Origin: a virus
Strand: one strand, 5' to 3'
IMG/VR virus record: IMGVR_UViG_3300037520_000542
Coordinates: 1-60,354 of that record
DNA: 60,354 nt
Part shown: in pieces, positions 7,483 to 16,561 of the stretch
Position numbering within the stretch: position 1 is the stretch's first letter
How the letters are laid out: each line of letters opens with the position of its first letter
Program-made: the position numbers and the translations under genes
The notes under the pieces: model-generated
Database searches by the model: none
The model's input: the letters and a program-made list of their open reading frames with translations, nothing else
What the model was told of the DNA's origin: nothing

Positions 7483-8634
7483 ATGGCGTCGTCAGTTGAC
7501 TGGGCTCGTTCTATCGGCACTACCCTGACCCTGCATCTCCGTGAGGAGGAGCAGACGACCTTCCGTCGCTACAAGGTATTCGCCGCGCTTCAGGCCAACG
7601 GCAACGTGGCGATGAATCAGGGCGGTCGCGGTTTCGACTGGCAGGTCCGCTGGCGGAACGTCCCGGTTTCGACGTACACGGGCGAGTCGCCGCGAGTCTT
7701 CGCACGCCACGCGCTCTGGCAGCGCGCGACCCTCCCGTATCGCGGGTACAGCGTGCAGGATCAGATCACCAAGCGGGAGATGCTGGAGAACAGGGGTCAG
7801 GCCCAACTCATCGACGTGGCCGGGAAGATGGCGAACCGTCTTCGCGAGTCGATGGAGCAGCACCTGAGCCGTGAAGTTTTCATTGACGGCGAACAGGCTG
7901 GGAACGAGAACCGGTGGCACGGCCTTGAGTCGATGTTCGGCATCGACGGCACCGTGAATGTCGGCACCGGTGCCAAGCGAGGCTCTGGCGCTTCGCCCGG
8001 TTCCGGCTCCGCCCCTGACCCGTTCGGCTTCCCGACCGACACCTACGCGGGCCTCGACACCGCTCTTGGCAAGTACGCGGGCTCGCAGTTGGCATCGACC
8101 GGCTCGTGGCCTTCCGTGCCGGTCGATCCGGAGTACGACTTCTGGTCGCCCCTCGTCTGCAACTACACCAGCACCTACTTCGGTACGGCTGCTGCGACTC
8201 CGCTGCTGACGTGGCGGCAGAACTGCATCGAGGCGATCCGGCTCTCGGTGAACCACGCCAAGCGGAACGACACGAAGGAGAATCAGATCGACATGATCCT
8301 CCTCGACCGCTCGATGTACGTCGAGTTCCTCAACCGGCTCGACGCCCGCGAGCGTGCCATCGTCACCAAGACGAACGGCCTGAAGTCCTACGGCTTCGAC
8401 ACCGTCGAGATCGACGGCATCGAGGTGGCGAGCGACTACGGTTGCCCGTCCGGTGTCGGTTACGCCCTCTCCATCGGCAACATGGAGATGAAGGTGATGA
8501 CCGGGCAACTGATGGAGGCGGAGGGACCGTTCTACAACGAGGAACTTTCCGCGTATAGGTACAGCGTTTCGTGCCTCGCCAACATCAAGATGAAGAGTCC
8601 GCGCAACTTCGTGAAGTTCGCCGCCATCGCCTGA
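7483..8634 (+). CDS. Major capsid protein (HK97-type fold expected)
   Basis: 383 aa. It lies between the scaffold and decoration genes. It has no signal peptide and an even hydrophilic profile with an early helix (SIGTTLTLHLREEEQTTF), a long spine-helix region around residues 95-135 (MLENRGQAQLIDVAGKMANR) and a glycine-rich loop at about 160-185. The later A-domain-like part includes ENQIDMILLDRSMYVEF and GIEVASDYGCPSGVGYALS. WHGLESMFG is a turn often seen in phage coats that bind or release RNA or scaffold. These features and the gene context fit a non-proteolysed P22-like coat. Confidence 0.85.
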   Translation: MASSVDWARSIGTTLTLHLREEEQTTFRRYKVFAALQANGNVAMNQGGRGFDWQVRWRNVPVSTYTGESPRVFARHALWQRATLPYRGYSVQDQITKREMLENRGQAQLIDVAGKMANRLRESMEQHLSREVFIDGEQAGNENRWHGLESMFGIDGTVNVGTGAKRGSGASPGSGSAPDPFGFPTDTYAGLDTALGKYAGSQLASTGSWPSVPVDPEYDFWSPLVCNYTSTYFGTAAATPLLTWRQNCIEAIRLSVNHAKRNDTKENQIDMILLDRSMYVEFLNRLDARERAIVTKTNGLKSYGFDTVEIDGIEVASDYGCPSGVGYALSIGNMEMKVMTGQLMEAEGPFYNEELSAYRYSVSCLANIKMKSPRNFVKFAAIA

Positions 8635-8674
8635 CCTGTCACCCCAATCGACGTAGCAAGGAGAGTTCCAGCAG

Positions 8675-9259
8675 ATGAGTACGCAGACTTCTGATCCGGG
8701 TTTCGGTCGAGGCCAGACGCTTGGCGTCACGGTCAAGATGTACGAAGCCGAGTCGGGCGACGGTTCCACGATCATCGGCGTCCGGAAGGAGTTCCGTGAC
8801 GAGAACCCTCGCACGGGCGAGTTGCTCAGCAACCGGCCTGTCGAGTGCATCGCCGTCAAGAACGTGAGCGGCGGGGCCCTGCTTCCGGGTCAGGTCGTGA
8901 AGTTCAAGGCTGCGGCCACGAGCGGCCAGTTCTCGGGCGGGATTCTTGGCGAGGTGGACGCTACGGCGACCACTGCCAATGCCCTTCCCGCTGCCAACGG
9001 TCTGGTCGGCGTCGTGGACGAGTACCTGCCGTCCGCTGGCGTGCCGAACAATGAGGTGTTCTGGCTGGTGGTTGGCGGCCCATCGTCGGTAGTCAAGTCG
9101 TCCACGTCGGTCAGTGCGGGTGCGGCTTACGGCACCTCCACGACCGCTGGCGAGGCGGCTGCTCACACGTCTGGCACCACGTCGCTGGTCGGATACGCCA
9201 TCACCACCAGCGCCACGACGACGGGCCGTCTCCTCGTCCGGACGGTGGCGGGCTTCTGA
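8675..9259 (+). CDS. Capsid decoration / head-stabilising protein (194 aa)
   Basis: A Ser/Thr/Gly/Ala-rich beta protein directly after the coat gene. The pattern CIAVKNVSGGALLPGQVVKF is typical of DUF2190-like and lambda gpD-type decoration proteins. The C-terminal half is a Thr-rich beta region that ends TTGRLLVRTVAGF. GGAG precedes the ATG by about ten bases. It should be abundant and bind the capsid surface. Confidence 0.7.
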   Translation: MSTQTSDPGFGRGQTLGVTVKMYEAESGDGSTIIGVRKEFRDENPRTGELLSNRPVECIAVKNVSGGALLPGQVVKFKAAATSGQFSGGILGEVDATATTANALPAANGLVGVVDEYLPSAGVPNNEVFWLVVGGPSSVVKSSTSVSAGAAYGTSTTAGEAAAHTSGTTSLVGYAITTSATTTGRLLVRTVAGF

Positions 9260-9284
9260 TCCTTGTCATCACCGTCGCGACGTT

Positions 9285-9323
9285 GGCCGCAGGCAGGGTA
9301 AGGACGCCCGCCTGCGGCCTTTC
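9285..9323 (+). terminator. Intrinsic terminator after capsid/decoration genes
   Basis: GGCCGCAGGC (9285-9294) pairs perfectly with GCCTGCGGCC (9310-9319) across a 15-base loop and is followed by TTTCG. It lies 25 bases after the decoration stop in the only sizeable gap of the virion block. The T-run is short, so read-through to the terminase genes is likely. That would give higher coat than terminase expression. Confidence 0.7.
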
Positions 9324-9345
9324 GCGTAGATAGGGACTTCCTTCA

Positions 9346-9555
9346 ATGGCGCTCGCCAACGACCCTAACCCCATGAGCCAGTTCGACCAGCCGGACAGGC
9401 AGGCGATCATGGTTCAGTTGCGGCGTGCGGGGCTTCTGGACTTCCCGGAGTTGTCCGACTTCAAGGTCAAGCGAGAGGTGGGTGCTGGCAACGTCCCGAC
9501 CCCGAAGGACGGCTTGGCCCCGATGGTGACTTCCGTGCCGCAGGCAGACAGGTGA
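9346..9555 (+). CDS. Hypothetical protein (69 aa)
   Basis: A small soluble protein with the segment LRRAGLLDFPELSDFKVKREV, which looks like a short helix-turn-strand. No family is recognised. It sits between the terminator and the terminase region. Confidence 0.6.
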   Translation: MALANDPNPMSQFDQPDRQAIMVQLRRAGLLDFPELSDFKVKREVGAGNVPTPKDGLAPMVTSVPQADR

Positions 9556-9558
9556 CGC

Positions 9559-9834
9559 ATGGATAAGCATGGCGACCGTGTCAGGAAACTGAAGTCTGGT
9601 GCATGGGCTCGCAAGGAGGGGCAAGACCCGGAAGGCGGGCTGAACGCCGCTGGGCGTGCGGCCTACAACCGCGAGAACAACGCCAACCTCAAGCCGCCGC
9701 AGCCGGAAGGCGGGCCGCGAAAAGAGTCATTCTGTCGAAGGATGAAAGGCATGCGAGAGAAGTTGACCAGCAAGGAAACGGCCAACGACCCCGACAGCCG
9801 GATCAACAAATCCCTGCGTGCGTGGGACTGCTGA
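9559..9834 (+). CDS. Small conserved phage protein with GGLNAAGRAAYNR signature (91 aa)
   Basis: The core EGGLNAAGRAAYNR, then NLKPPQPEGG, SFCRRMKGM and a final SLRAW, matches a widespread short phage protein family (I believe DUF6321-like). That family is found near terminase and structural genes and its function is unknown. The protein is strongly basic, which would suit nucleic-acid contact in packaging or the virion. Its TGA overlaps the next ATG. Confidence 0.7.
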   Translation: MDKHGDRVRKLKSGAWARKEGQDPEGGLNAAGRAAYNRENNANLKPPQPEGGPRKESFCRRMKGMREKLTSKETANDPDSRINKSLRAWDC

Positions 9835-10538
9835 TGAGCGACAAGACCTGCACCGACTGCGGCAACGCGCTCCCGCAGACCACCGACAACTTCCGCCGCA
9901 AGCAGGACGGCACTTGGGATGCCCGCTGCCTCATCTGCCGTGCGAAGGTCAATCGCGGCAAGAAGAAGAAGCGGAAGGAAGCCGACATGCGTGCCATCGA
10001 GGATGGTGCGGTCAACACCTTCCTTCAGGGTGCAACGAGGGGCGGCGACAACATCCCGCACTCCAGCGAACTGCTGGAGCGACTGATGGAGTATTTCGGC
10101 GGCTCGTCTGGGTTCGCCGCCATGATGGTCAAGCAGTATTTCGACTCTCCTCCGGGAGGCTCGCACCGCACGAAGTTGCTGGAGGGCGTCGTGCGTCTTG
10201 TCACGAAGAACACCGAACTGGGCGGGGCCAAGAAGCCGCTGGCCCAGTGGACGGACGAGGAGATCGAGGCGGAACTTGACTCCCGCCTGCAAAAGATCGC
10301 CATGAGTTTTGAAGGGAGACTGCTCAATGTCCAAGTCACGCCGCAAACCCCCAGCGATATCGCCGCTGCCTTCGGTCAAGCGTTTGGGCACGTTCCAGCG
10401 GGACGAGTTGAAGGAGATGCAGGCGGAACTGGCGGGACGCCGGATCGAAGCCTTGCGGCTCTACCGTCCGACCGACCAGCAGGAGGCGGTGCATCAGTGC
10501 CGGGCGAGCGAGATTCTGGTGCTGGGGGGGAATCGTAG
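9834..10538 (+). CDS. Zinc-finger protein, candidate small terminase (234 aa)
   Basis: The N-terminus has two Cys pairs (CTDCG and CLIC, about 20 residues apart) that should bind one zinc. Helices LLERLMEYFGGSSGFAAMMVKQYF and a second helical pair follow. The position directly before the large terminase suggests a DNA-recognition (TerS) role, but there is no direct homology. The ATG at 9834 is coupled to the previous stop. The frame runs 212 bases past the terminase start, and those last 70 residues are Gly/Pro/Arg-rich. That tail may be non-functional or the result of an indel. Confidence 0.55.
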   Translation: MSDKTCTDCGNALPQTTDNFRRKQDGTWDARCLICRAKVNRGKKKKRKEADMRAIEDGAVNTFLQGATRGGDNIPHSSELLERLMEYFGGSSGFAAMMVKQYFDSPPGGSHRTKLLEGVVRLVTKNTELGGAKKPLAQWTDEEIEAELDSRLQKIAMSFEGRLLNVQVTPQTPSDIAAAFGQAFGHVPAGRVEGDAGGTGGTPDRSLAALPSDRPAGGGASVPGERDSGAGGES

Positions 10539-12033
10539 CGGCAAGAGTCTCTGCACGTTCGTCGAGGACGCCCGTGCGGTGTGTGGCAAAGACCCGCACG
10601 GCAAGTATGCCGAGAAAGACGGCATCCTCGTCGTGATTGGGAAGGACTGGAAGCACATCGGTCTGGTCGTCTACCCGCTCCTGTTCATGGCGGGTGCGTT
10701 CAAGATCATCCGGGACGAGAACACTGGCGAGTGGCGTGCCTACAACCCGTCCACTGACTCCGCACGCGAGAAGGAGGCCAAACCAGCGCCTCCTCTCATC
10801 CCGCCGCGAATGGTTTCTAAGAAGTCGTGGATTCTCAAGTCCGCCCGATACATCCAGTCCTGCACGCTGACGAACGGCTGGCAAATCTACTTCTTCTCGT
10901 CGGAAGGCGAACCTCCGCAGGGCTTTTCGGCCTCACGGGTCCACATTGACGAGGACGTGAACAACGGCGATGCGTGGGTTCCGGAAATGCAGGCCCGCCT
11001 CAGCGACCGCAAGGGTGTGCTGACATGGTCCGCGATGCCGCACTCAAAAAATGACGCCCTCCAGAGCCTTGCGGAGCGAGCCGACAAGTTGGTGGAGGAC
11101 GGCGTCGAGAACCCGGACATCGTCAAGTTCCAACTGCGGTTCCTCGACAACCCGCACATTGACGATGCCGAGAAGCGGAAGCGTATCGAGGCGTGGGCCG
11201 CTCTTGGCGAAGACGTTCTGCGGATGCGCAGCGAAGGAGAGTTCATCAGCGACTCGATCCTCTGCTACCCCACGTTCGCCATGCACGTTCACGGGTTTGA
11301 AAGAGGCGACCTCGACCGGAACGTCGTTCCCGAAGATTGGTGCCGCTACGCCGTCATTGATCCCGGACACGCCGTCACGTCAGTGCTGTTCGGTGCCGTG
11401 CCGCCGGACGAGTCCATGCTCCTCGTCTACGACCAACTCTACATCCGCAACTGCAACGCCATCATCTTTGGCGAGAAGATGGCGGAGAAGTGTAGGGGGC
11501 AGAGTTTTTATGCTTTTCTTATTGACATGCACGGCGGTCGCATCCGGGACATCGGCTCCGGGCGACTGCCGGTGGAGTTGTACACCGAGCAACTCAAGAA
11601 GCATGGGGTCGCCAGTGAATCGACCGGGCACAGTTTCCTTGCCGGGTGCGACGACATCTCGGCCCGCATGGCGGCGGTCCAGAACTACCTGCACATCCGC
11701 CCGCAGGGCACGCCCATGCTGCGGATTCTGCGTGGGACTTGCCCCGACCTTGAGCGGGAAATCAAGCGGTACAAGAAGCAGACCCAGTTGGTGGGCGGCG
11801 TGTACGTCGTGACCGACAGGCCGAACACCAGAGGGGAAGTCCACGCCTGCCAGTGTCTTGAGTACCTGTGTGCCTATCGGCCTCGCTACCACCGGCCTAA
11901 AAAGGATGTCGGTCCCGATCCATGGTACGTCGAGTGGGCGAGGAAGCGCAAGAAGCGCCAAGCCGCCGAAGCCGACGAGTTCATCTTCTTAGGCCCACAG
12001 TCAGGAGCGAAGTATGCCGGACGAATCCTTTAG
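10327..12033 (+). CDS. terL: Terminase large subunit (ATPase-nuclease)
   Basis: 568 aa. The packaging motor. Walker A is GGNRSGKS at about residues 67-74. A Walker B-like RVHIDED follows the aromatic segment WQIYFFSSE. The RNase H-like nuclease domain starts at YAVIDPGHAVTSVLFG, with further acidic residues at YDQLYI and LIDMHGG. Length and order agree with large terminases of short-tailed phages. The start is set at ATG 10327, seven bases after GAAGGGAG, rather than the upstream TTG. The gene overlaps its upstream neighbour by 212 bp and the downstream one by 20 bp. Confidence 0.93.
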   Translation: MSKSRRKPPAISPLPSVKRLGTFQRDELKEMQAELAGRRIEALRLYRPTDQQEAVHQCRASEILVLGGNRSGKSLCTFVEDARAVCGKDPHGKYAEKDGILVVIGKDWKHIGLVVYPLLFMAGAFKIIRDENTGEWRAYNPSTDSAREKEAKPAPPLIPPRMVSKKSWILKSARYIQSCTLTNGWQIYFFSSEGEPPQGFSASRVHIDEDVNNGDAWVPEMQARLSDRKGVLTWSAMPHSKNDALQSLAERADKLVEDGVENPDIVKFQLRFLDNPHIDDAEKRKRIEAWAALGEDVLRMRSEGEFISDSILCYPTFAMHVHGFERGDLDRNVVPEDWCRYAVIDPGHAVTSVLFGAVPPDESMLLVYDQLYIRNCNAIIFGEKMAEKCRGQSFYAFLIDMHGGRIRDIGSGRLPVELYTEQLKKHGVASESTGHSFLAGCDDISARMAAVQNYLHIRPQGTPMLRILRGTCPDLEREIKRYKKQTQLVGGVYVVTDRPNTRGEVHACQCLEYLCAYRPRYHRPKKDVGPDPWYVEWARKRKKRQAAEADEFIFLGPQSGAKYAGRIL

Positions 12034-12379
12034 CCCGCCGAAGGTTCAGATTGGGGACTGCGTGTACTGGTACAGCGATCCGCTGACGTGCGCCGAGCCG
12101 TCGCTGGGGTGGATTTGCGAGCGTCCGGGCGTGCAGACCCTGAGCATCCTCTCGTTCAGCACCAACACCGGTTTCATCGAGCGGCCGAGCGTGCGTCACC
12201 GCGACGATCCCGGCCTGCTGGAGAACGCCGAGTGGCGGAAGTGGGGCTGCTGGGAGTTCGCTCCGCAGACCGCCGCCCTCAAGAAACTCGACGGCATGAT
12301 GGCACAGATTGCCGCCGCTACGGAGCAGTTGTCGCTTGCAAGGAAGCAGAACGGTGGAAACGCAGCCCAGAACCGGTGA
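12014..12379 (+). CDS. Conserved hypothetical between terminase and portal (121 aa)
   Basis: A soluble protein with a compact beta-rich first half (IGDCVYWYSDPLTCAEPSLGW), then PGVQTLSILSF and SVRHRDDPGL, and a C-terminal helix (LKKLDGMMAQIAAATEQL). I recall this pattern next to portal genes of uncultured aquatic phages, with no known role. A small packaging or head-completion factor is plausible from context. Confidence 0.7.
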   Translation: MPDESFSPPKVQIGDCVYWYSDPLTCAEPSLGWICERPGVQTLSILSFSTNTGFIERPSVRHRDDPGLLENAEWRKWGCWEFAPQTAALKKLDGMMAQIAAATEQLSLARKQNGGNAAQNR

Positions 12380-14384
12380 AGACGCCCTGCGGTCGATTGC
12401 GCAAGGGTGGCTGAAGAAGATCGAACTGAGCCTCAAGCACAAGCGTCCCTTCAGTGAGGACGGCAGGGAGGCGATGTCGTTTTTCGACGGCCCGCACAAC
12501 TGGTTCTGGAAGGACACCTACGCACGGCACGAGTACGGGTACAGCCGTGCGATTGCCCCGCCTGCGTTTCGCATGCAGGTGAACCGCGTGTTTGAGGCGG
12601 TCAAACTGTTCGGCTCCGTGATCTACCACCGCAACCCGGTGCGGAACGTCTCTCCCGCCCGCTACCCGTTCGTCACGCCGGAAGTCGTCGGCGTGGTGGA
12701 CGAGCCGTCCATGATGGCGTACCAGCAGGCGGCTCAGGAGACGATGAGGCGTTCGGAGGTTCGCAAGGCCGTTGCCATGCTGATGGAGCGGTACTTGAAC
12801 TACACCCCCAACGAACTGGACTTGAAGACGCACAGTCGCCGCGTGGTTGACGAAGCGATCATCAAGGGCATGGGCGTGTGGTGGACGGAGTTGGTGACGC
12901 CTCCGGGCTCCAACGTGTCGTTCGTCGGCTCATTCGCGGACAGCGTGGACAACTTCACGATGGACCCGGACGCCACCGAGATCGAGGACATCACTTGGTG
13001 TGCGAGGCGGTGCGTCCACCCCATCGACCAAGTCGCCAGCAAGTACGGGCTCGACCGCGAGCAGTTGAAGGGGCATCTGGAGGGAGCGAAGCCGCTCGAC
13101 CAAGAGTCGGAGGCCCAGATTTTCTCGGACACGGAGTACCCCTACAAGGGACGCCGCGTCGGCAAGTCCAACGAGTTGGTGACGTACTGGAAGATTTGGA
13201 GCAAGACGGGACTGGGCGACCGCCTCAAGGACACGCCGAAGGAACTGGTCGGTGCGTTCGATGGGCTGGGTGAGAACTGCTACATCGTGATCTGCGAGGG
13301 GGTCGATTTCCCCCTCAACATGCCGCCCGCCATGCTGGAGGAGCCTGCGGACGAGCAGTCTGGCGTGCCCGAGTCCTTGTTCCGTGCGGCCCAGTGGCCG
13401 ATCCCGTTCTGGGCGGAGTCCAACGGCTGGCCGTTCGTGCATCTCGACTTCCATCGCAAGCCGGGATACGTCTGGCCGATCTCCCACATCAAGCCGGGCA
13501 TTGGCGAGTTGCGGTTCCTGAACTTCGCCATGTCGTTCATCGCCCAGCGTGTCGCCACGAGTTGCGAGACGCTGCTGGGCGTGAGCAAGGCTGCGGATCA
13601 AGACATCAAGGATCAGATACTCGCGAACTCCGAGAAGGGGTTCAAGGTCATCGAGATCAGCGAGACGCTTGGCCGCAGTGTCAACGACCTCATCAGCGTA
13701 TTCCAGTTGCCAGAGGTGACGCCGGAACTCTGGCGAATCGTGGACGCTGTGGCACAGCAGTTCGACAAGCGGGTGGGCCTGACCGAACTCGCGTACGCCA
13801 TGACCTCCAGCCAGATACGGAGTGCCACAGAGGCCAACGTGAAGGCGGAGCAACTGTCGGTACGCCCAGACGACATGGCGAACCGGCTGGAGGACTCCAT
13901 GAGCCTTCTGGCCCGCCGAGAGGCGTTTGCCGCCCGCTGGCTCCTGAACCCGCAGGACGTGGAGCCGGTCATCGGCCCGCTGGGTGCGGCGGCGTGGGCA
14001 CAGCACGTCGTGACGATGGACCCGACCATCATTGCCCGTGAGTTTGAGTACCGAATCGAGTCTGGCAGTGCCCGGAAGCCCAACAAGGCGACGAGGGTCG
14101 AGCAGATGCAAGCGGCCCTCCAGACGCTGGGGCCGATCCTTCAGGGGCTGGTGCCGATGGGCGTGGTGGACCCGCTCAACGCCCTCATCTCCGACTGGGC
14201 GGACAGCCTCGACATCGACGCCAAGCCGTACCTCATTCCGCCCCCTCCGCCGCCTCCGGAGCCGCCCGCTGCCCCATCCCAGCAGCCGCCGCCTGCTGGC
14301 GCGGAGGGGGCGAGTGGCCCTCTCCCCGAAGAACTGCCTCCAGATGGGCCTCCCCCGCAGGTTCCGCCAGAAATGAGCCCGTGA
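12354..14384 (+). CDS. Portal protein
   Basis: 676 aa from GTG 12354, which follows AAGGAAG. It forms the dodecameric DNA gate at the capsid vertex. The late helical segment TSSQIRSATEANVKAEQ matches the RSATEAxxRAE helix typical of P22-like podovirus portals. The upstream part holds alternating helix and beta regions. The last 50 residues are Pro-rich (a run of seven prolines, then PPAGAEG and PPPQVPP). Such tails are seen in large podoviral portals. Gene order TerL - small gene - portal supports the call. Confidence 0.88.
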   Translation: METQPRTGEDALRSIAQGWLKKIELSLKHKRPFSEDGREAMSFFDGPHNWFWKDTYARHEYGYSRAIAPPAFRMQVNRVFEAVKLFGSVIYHRNPVRNVSPARYPFVTPEVVGVVDEPSMMAYQQAAQETMRRSEVRKAVAMLMERYLNYTPNELDLKTHSRRVVDEAIIKGMGVWWTELVTPPGSNVSFVGSFADSVDNFTMDPDATEIEDITWCARRCVHPIDQVASKYGLDREQLKGHLEGAKPLDQESEAQIFSDTEYPYKGRRVGKSNELVTYWKIWSKTGLGDRLKDTPKELVGAFDGLGENCYIVICEGVDFPLNMPPAMLEEPADEQSGVPESLFRAAQWPIPFWAESNGWPFVHLDFHRKPGYVWPISHIKPGIGELRFLNFAMSFIAQRVATSCETLLGVSKAADQDIKDQILANSEKGFKVIEISETLGRSVNDLISVFQLPEVTPELWRIVDAVAQQFDKRVGLTELAYAMTSSQIRSATEANVKAEQLSVRPDDMANRLEDSMSLLARREAFAARWLLNPQDVEPVIGPLGAAAWAQHVVTMDPTIIAREFEYRIESGSARKPNKATRVEQMQAALQTLGPILQGLVPMGVVDPLNALISDWADSLDIDAKPYLIPPPPPPPEPPAAPSQQPPPAGAEGASGPLPEELPPDGPPPQVPPEMSP

Positions 14385-14385
14385 C

Positions 14386-14398
14386 GGGACACAAACCT
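14386..14398 (+). promoter_or_regulatory. Putative late-promoter element, copy 3
   Basis: GGGACACAAACCT lies between the portal stop and the ATG at 14407 and is followed by a TATAG. It resembles the GGGACATAAATCT family with two core changes. Confidence 0.35.
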
Positions 14399-14406
14399 AT
14401 AGAGCC

Positions 14407-14955
14407 ATGAAGCACGACCTGCCACACGACATCGCGAACGCCCCGCACGACGTGCAGGTTCACTACCTGCGAATGATCGAGGCTGGGCAGCATCCGCAGT
14501 TTGCGGAGATGTGCGCCCTTCAGCAGCCTCCGGGAACGCGAGGCACTGATCGGGCCTTCATGCAGGGGCGGCTGAACGGCAACTGGATGGACGGCATGCC
14601 CAAGAAGGTGGCAAACGCGATGCTGCGTGAGGCGGCACTGGCAGGGATCAGCACGACCGGCAAGTTCTTCATGGGCGGCATTGCGGACAAGCGTGGCTTC
14701 AAAGACCCGGAGGCGTGGGTTGATGGCGCTGGCGATGTGCTGCGGGTCGCCAAGAAGCGTGACCTAGAGGTGCATGGGGCCGTCGAGTACGTCCCGCCGC
14801 AGAAGGGTCCGCCGAAGGAGGTGGACATCAACCCCCGCATCCTTCGCGAGCATGTCCGCGAGGCCATGCGTGCCGACCCCAAACTCAAGCGGGGCGAAGC
14901 CATCGAAAAGGTCAAGGACAAGATCGTTCCCCACTGGAAACGGAAGAAGCAGTAA
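14407..14955 (+). CDS. Hypothetical virion-block protein (182 aa)
   Basis: A basic helical protein. The first half has MIEAGQHPQFAEMCALQQPPG and the middle GGIADKRGFKDPEAWVD. The C-terminus (RILREHVREAMRADPKLKRG) looks like a DNA- or protein-binding helix pair. It is encoded between portal and tail genes, and a head-completion or core role is possible. The stop TAA overlaps the next ATG. Confidence 0.6.
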   Translation: MKHDLPHDIANAPHDVQVHYLRMIEAGQHPQFAEMCALQQPPGTRGTDRAFMQGRLNGNWMDGMPKKVANAMLREAALAGISTTGKFFMGGIADKRGFKDPEAWVDGAGDVLRVAKKRDLEVHGAVEYVPPQKGPPKEVDINPRILREHVREAMRADPKLKRGEAIEKVKDKIVPHWKRKKQ

Positions 14956-15284
14956 TGCCCAACAAGATCGAGCGACTGAGCGTCGTGAGTGCCCCGCTGG
15001 CGTTGACCGCCAGCGCCAGCACGACCGCCCGCATCCCGTTTTCGTCCACTGCCGGTGCCATCTTCACCGTCGAGGCGGTCAGCGGGGCGACCACCATCAA
15101 CTGGTTCGTTGCGATGGGCACGGAACTGACTCCGATTGTCGCGAACGACGGGAGTGCCGCCGTCACCACCACCATCACCAACAACACCGCGTACCCAGTG
15201 CCTGACGCCCTGTTCGCGGCACCGTTCATCGTGCCGGTGCTGAACTCCGGAACCGCCACCATCCGCATGGCGTTCAAGGGCTGA
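14955..15284 (+). CDS. Small beta-rich structural protein (109 aa)
   Basis: Ser/Thr/Ala/Val-rich alternating sequence (ALTASASTTARIPFSSTAG, TTTITNNTAYPVPDA) suggests a beta sandwich similar to head-decoration or tail-collar proteins. There are no charged enzyme motifs. It is coupled by one-base overlaps to both neighbours. Confidence 0.6.
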   Translation: MPNKIERLSVVSAPLALTASASTTARIPFSSTAGAIFTVEAVSGATTINWFVAMGTELTPIVANDGSAAVTTTITNNTAYPVPDALFAAPFIVPVLNSGTATIRMAFKG

Positions 15285-16171
15285 TGTATTACGCTGCGCA
15301 GGACATCATCGAGTATCTGATGGCGTCCACGAACGGCGGCGCTCAGGACAGCGAGCATCGACTGCTGCGCGCAGCCGCCCACAACGGCTACCGGGACGTG
15401 ATCCACGCCCGCGACTGGAACTGGCACATCAGCGAGGCCACGCTGTCCGACGACACGCTTGTCGGCAGCGGCGACGGCATCACGACCTACACGCTGCCCG
15501 AGAACGTCAAGAACATCGACGCCCTCGTGCCGCCGCAGAACGTCTCGACGCCCACCGTCTACGTCACCCCGACTGACTGGTATCGGGTGGACATCAAACT
15601 GCCGACGCTCAACTCGCCAATCTACTGGACGATCATCAAAGACCCAGCCGCTGCGGATCGCTGGCTCCTGAAGTTGGCGGGCGACCCCCAGACGGCGACC
15701 TACAAGTACACGTTCCGCCGCAAGCCCAAGATGCTCAAGCACATGGGCTATGAGCCGCAGGTGCGGGCTGCTGGCTTCACTGCGCCCGGTGCCGTGAAGC
15801 GATACGGAACCGTCAACACGTTTCCCGAGTCCATGTACGGCATCAATCCGTTCACGGCTCAGGAGATCATCGGGCTGGCTGGCAGTCTGGTCGGCACACC
15901 TCCAGCCAGTGCCAAGACCGCCGTGTCGGACTACCTCGACGTGTCCGAGAATATGTACACGGCAGTGTTGAGTGCGGCGGAGATGTGGATGGCACGGCTG
16001 ATGGGCAAGAACATCGAGGGCGCCACAGCACTCTACAACCGCGACCTCCGCATGGCGTTTGAGTCCGACACCACTGCTCCGCTGTCCGGCACCCGCAATG
16101 GCGGCATGTTCATTGGCACCGCGAGGGCACTGGGCTACTACTCGCCAAGTGGGCCTGACACGGGGGTTTGA
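15284..16171 (+). CDS. Head-tail adaptor (connector) protein candidate (295 aa)
   Basis: The N-terminal helix (DIIEYLMASTNGGAQDSEHR), then AAAHNGYRDVIHARDWNWHIS and TYTLPENVKNIDALVP, follows the pattern of podovirus adaptor proteins (T7 gp11 / P22 gp4 type). In these a DWxW motif precedes a beta domain with an LP turn. The C-terminal helices (AAEMWMARLMGKN, ALYNRDLRMAF) would form the ring contacts. Position after portal and before the nozzle protein supports this. Confidence 0.7.
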   Translation: MYYAAQDIIEYLMASTNGGAQDSEHRLLRAAAHNGYRDVIHARDWNWHISEATLSDDTLVGSGDGITTYTLPENVKNIDALVPPQNVSTPTVYVTPTDWYRVDIKLPTLNSPIYWTIIKDPAAADRWLLKLAGDPQTATYKYTFRRKPKMLKHMGYEPQVRAAGFTAPGAVKRYGTVNTFPESMYGINPFTAQEIIGLAGSLVGTPPASAKTAVSDYLDVSENMYTAVLSAAEMWMARLMGKNIEGATALYNRDLRMAFESDTTAPLSGTRNGGMFIGTARALGYYSPSGPDTGV

Positions 16172-16174
16172 CGC

Positions 16175-16561
16175 ATGCGAGCGCAGGACTGGAAGGGGCT
16201 CGTCACTGACGCCAGCCCGTACGCACTTCCTCCGGGAGCGGCGACCGAGCAGGTCAACCTTCGCTCCAACACCTCCGGGCAACTCACCTGTCGCGGCGGC
16301 ATGCGAGTCGTCGCGTTTGGTAATCAAGTTGGCGAGGAGGTGATCGACATTTACCCGCACATCTGTGTGGGCCTTGCCCCTGCCATTACTGACGCCCTGA
16401 TTGTGCTGAAGCCCAGCGGCGGGATTGAGGCATGGAGCGGCGCAGCGCTGCACACCCCGCCCGGACAGCCGGTGCTTCCTGCGCTGGCTCCACCCAGCGG
16501 TGAGATTCAAAGCAACTACATCGGACAGTTCAGGGCGCACGGGGGCGAGCCGCCGGTATGA
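16175..16561 (+). CDS. Tail protein with N-terminal nozzle-type motif (128 aa)
   Basis: The opening WKGLVTDASPYALPPGAATE, then VNLRSNTSGQLTCRGGM, is the characteristic start of P22 gp10/T7 gp12-like nozzle or DNA-stabilisation proteins. Here that start is a separate short gene, and the rest of the fold seems to continue in the next gene, which overlaps by four bases. It is either a natural split of the nozzle gene or a frameshifted single gene. Confidence 0.65.
   Translation: MRAQDWKGLVTDASPYALPPGAATEQVNLRSNTSGQLTCRGGMRVVAFGNQVGEEVIDIYPHICVGLAPAITDALIVLKPSGGIEAWSGAALHTPPGQPVLPALAPPSGEIQSNYIGQFRAHGGEPPV

Noticed and set aside
7492-8859. 455-codon minus-strand frame opposite the major capsid gene
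   Set aside because: Shadow of the capsid gene, low-complexity composition and no start signal.
14912-16540. 542-codon minus-strand frame opposite the tail adaptor genes
   Set aside because: Antisense to three coupled structural genes, no recognisable domain.
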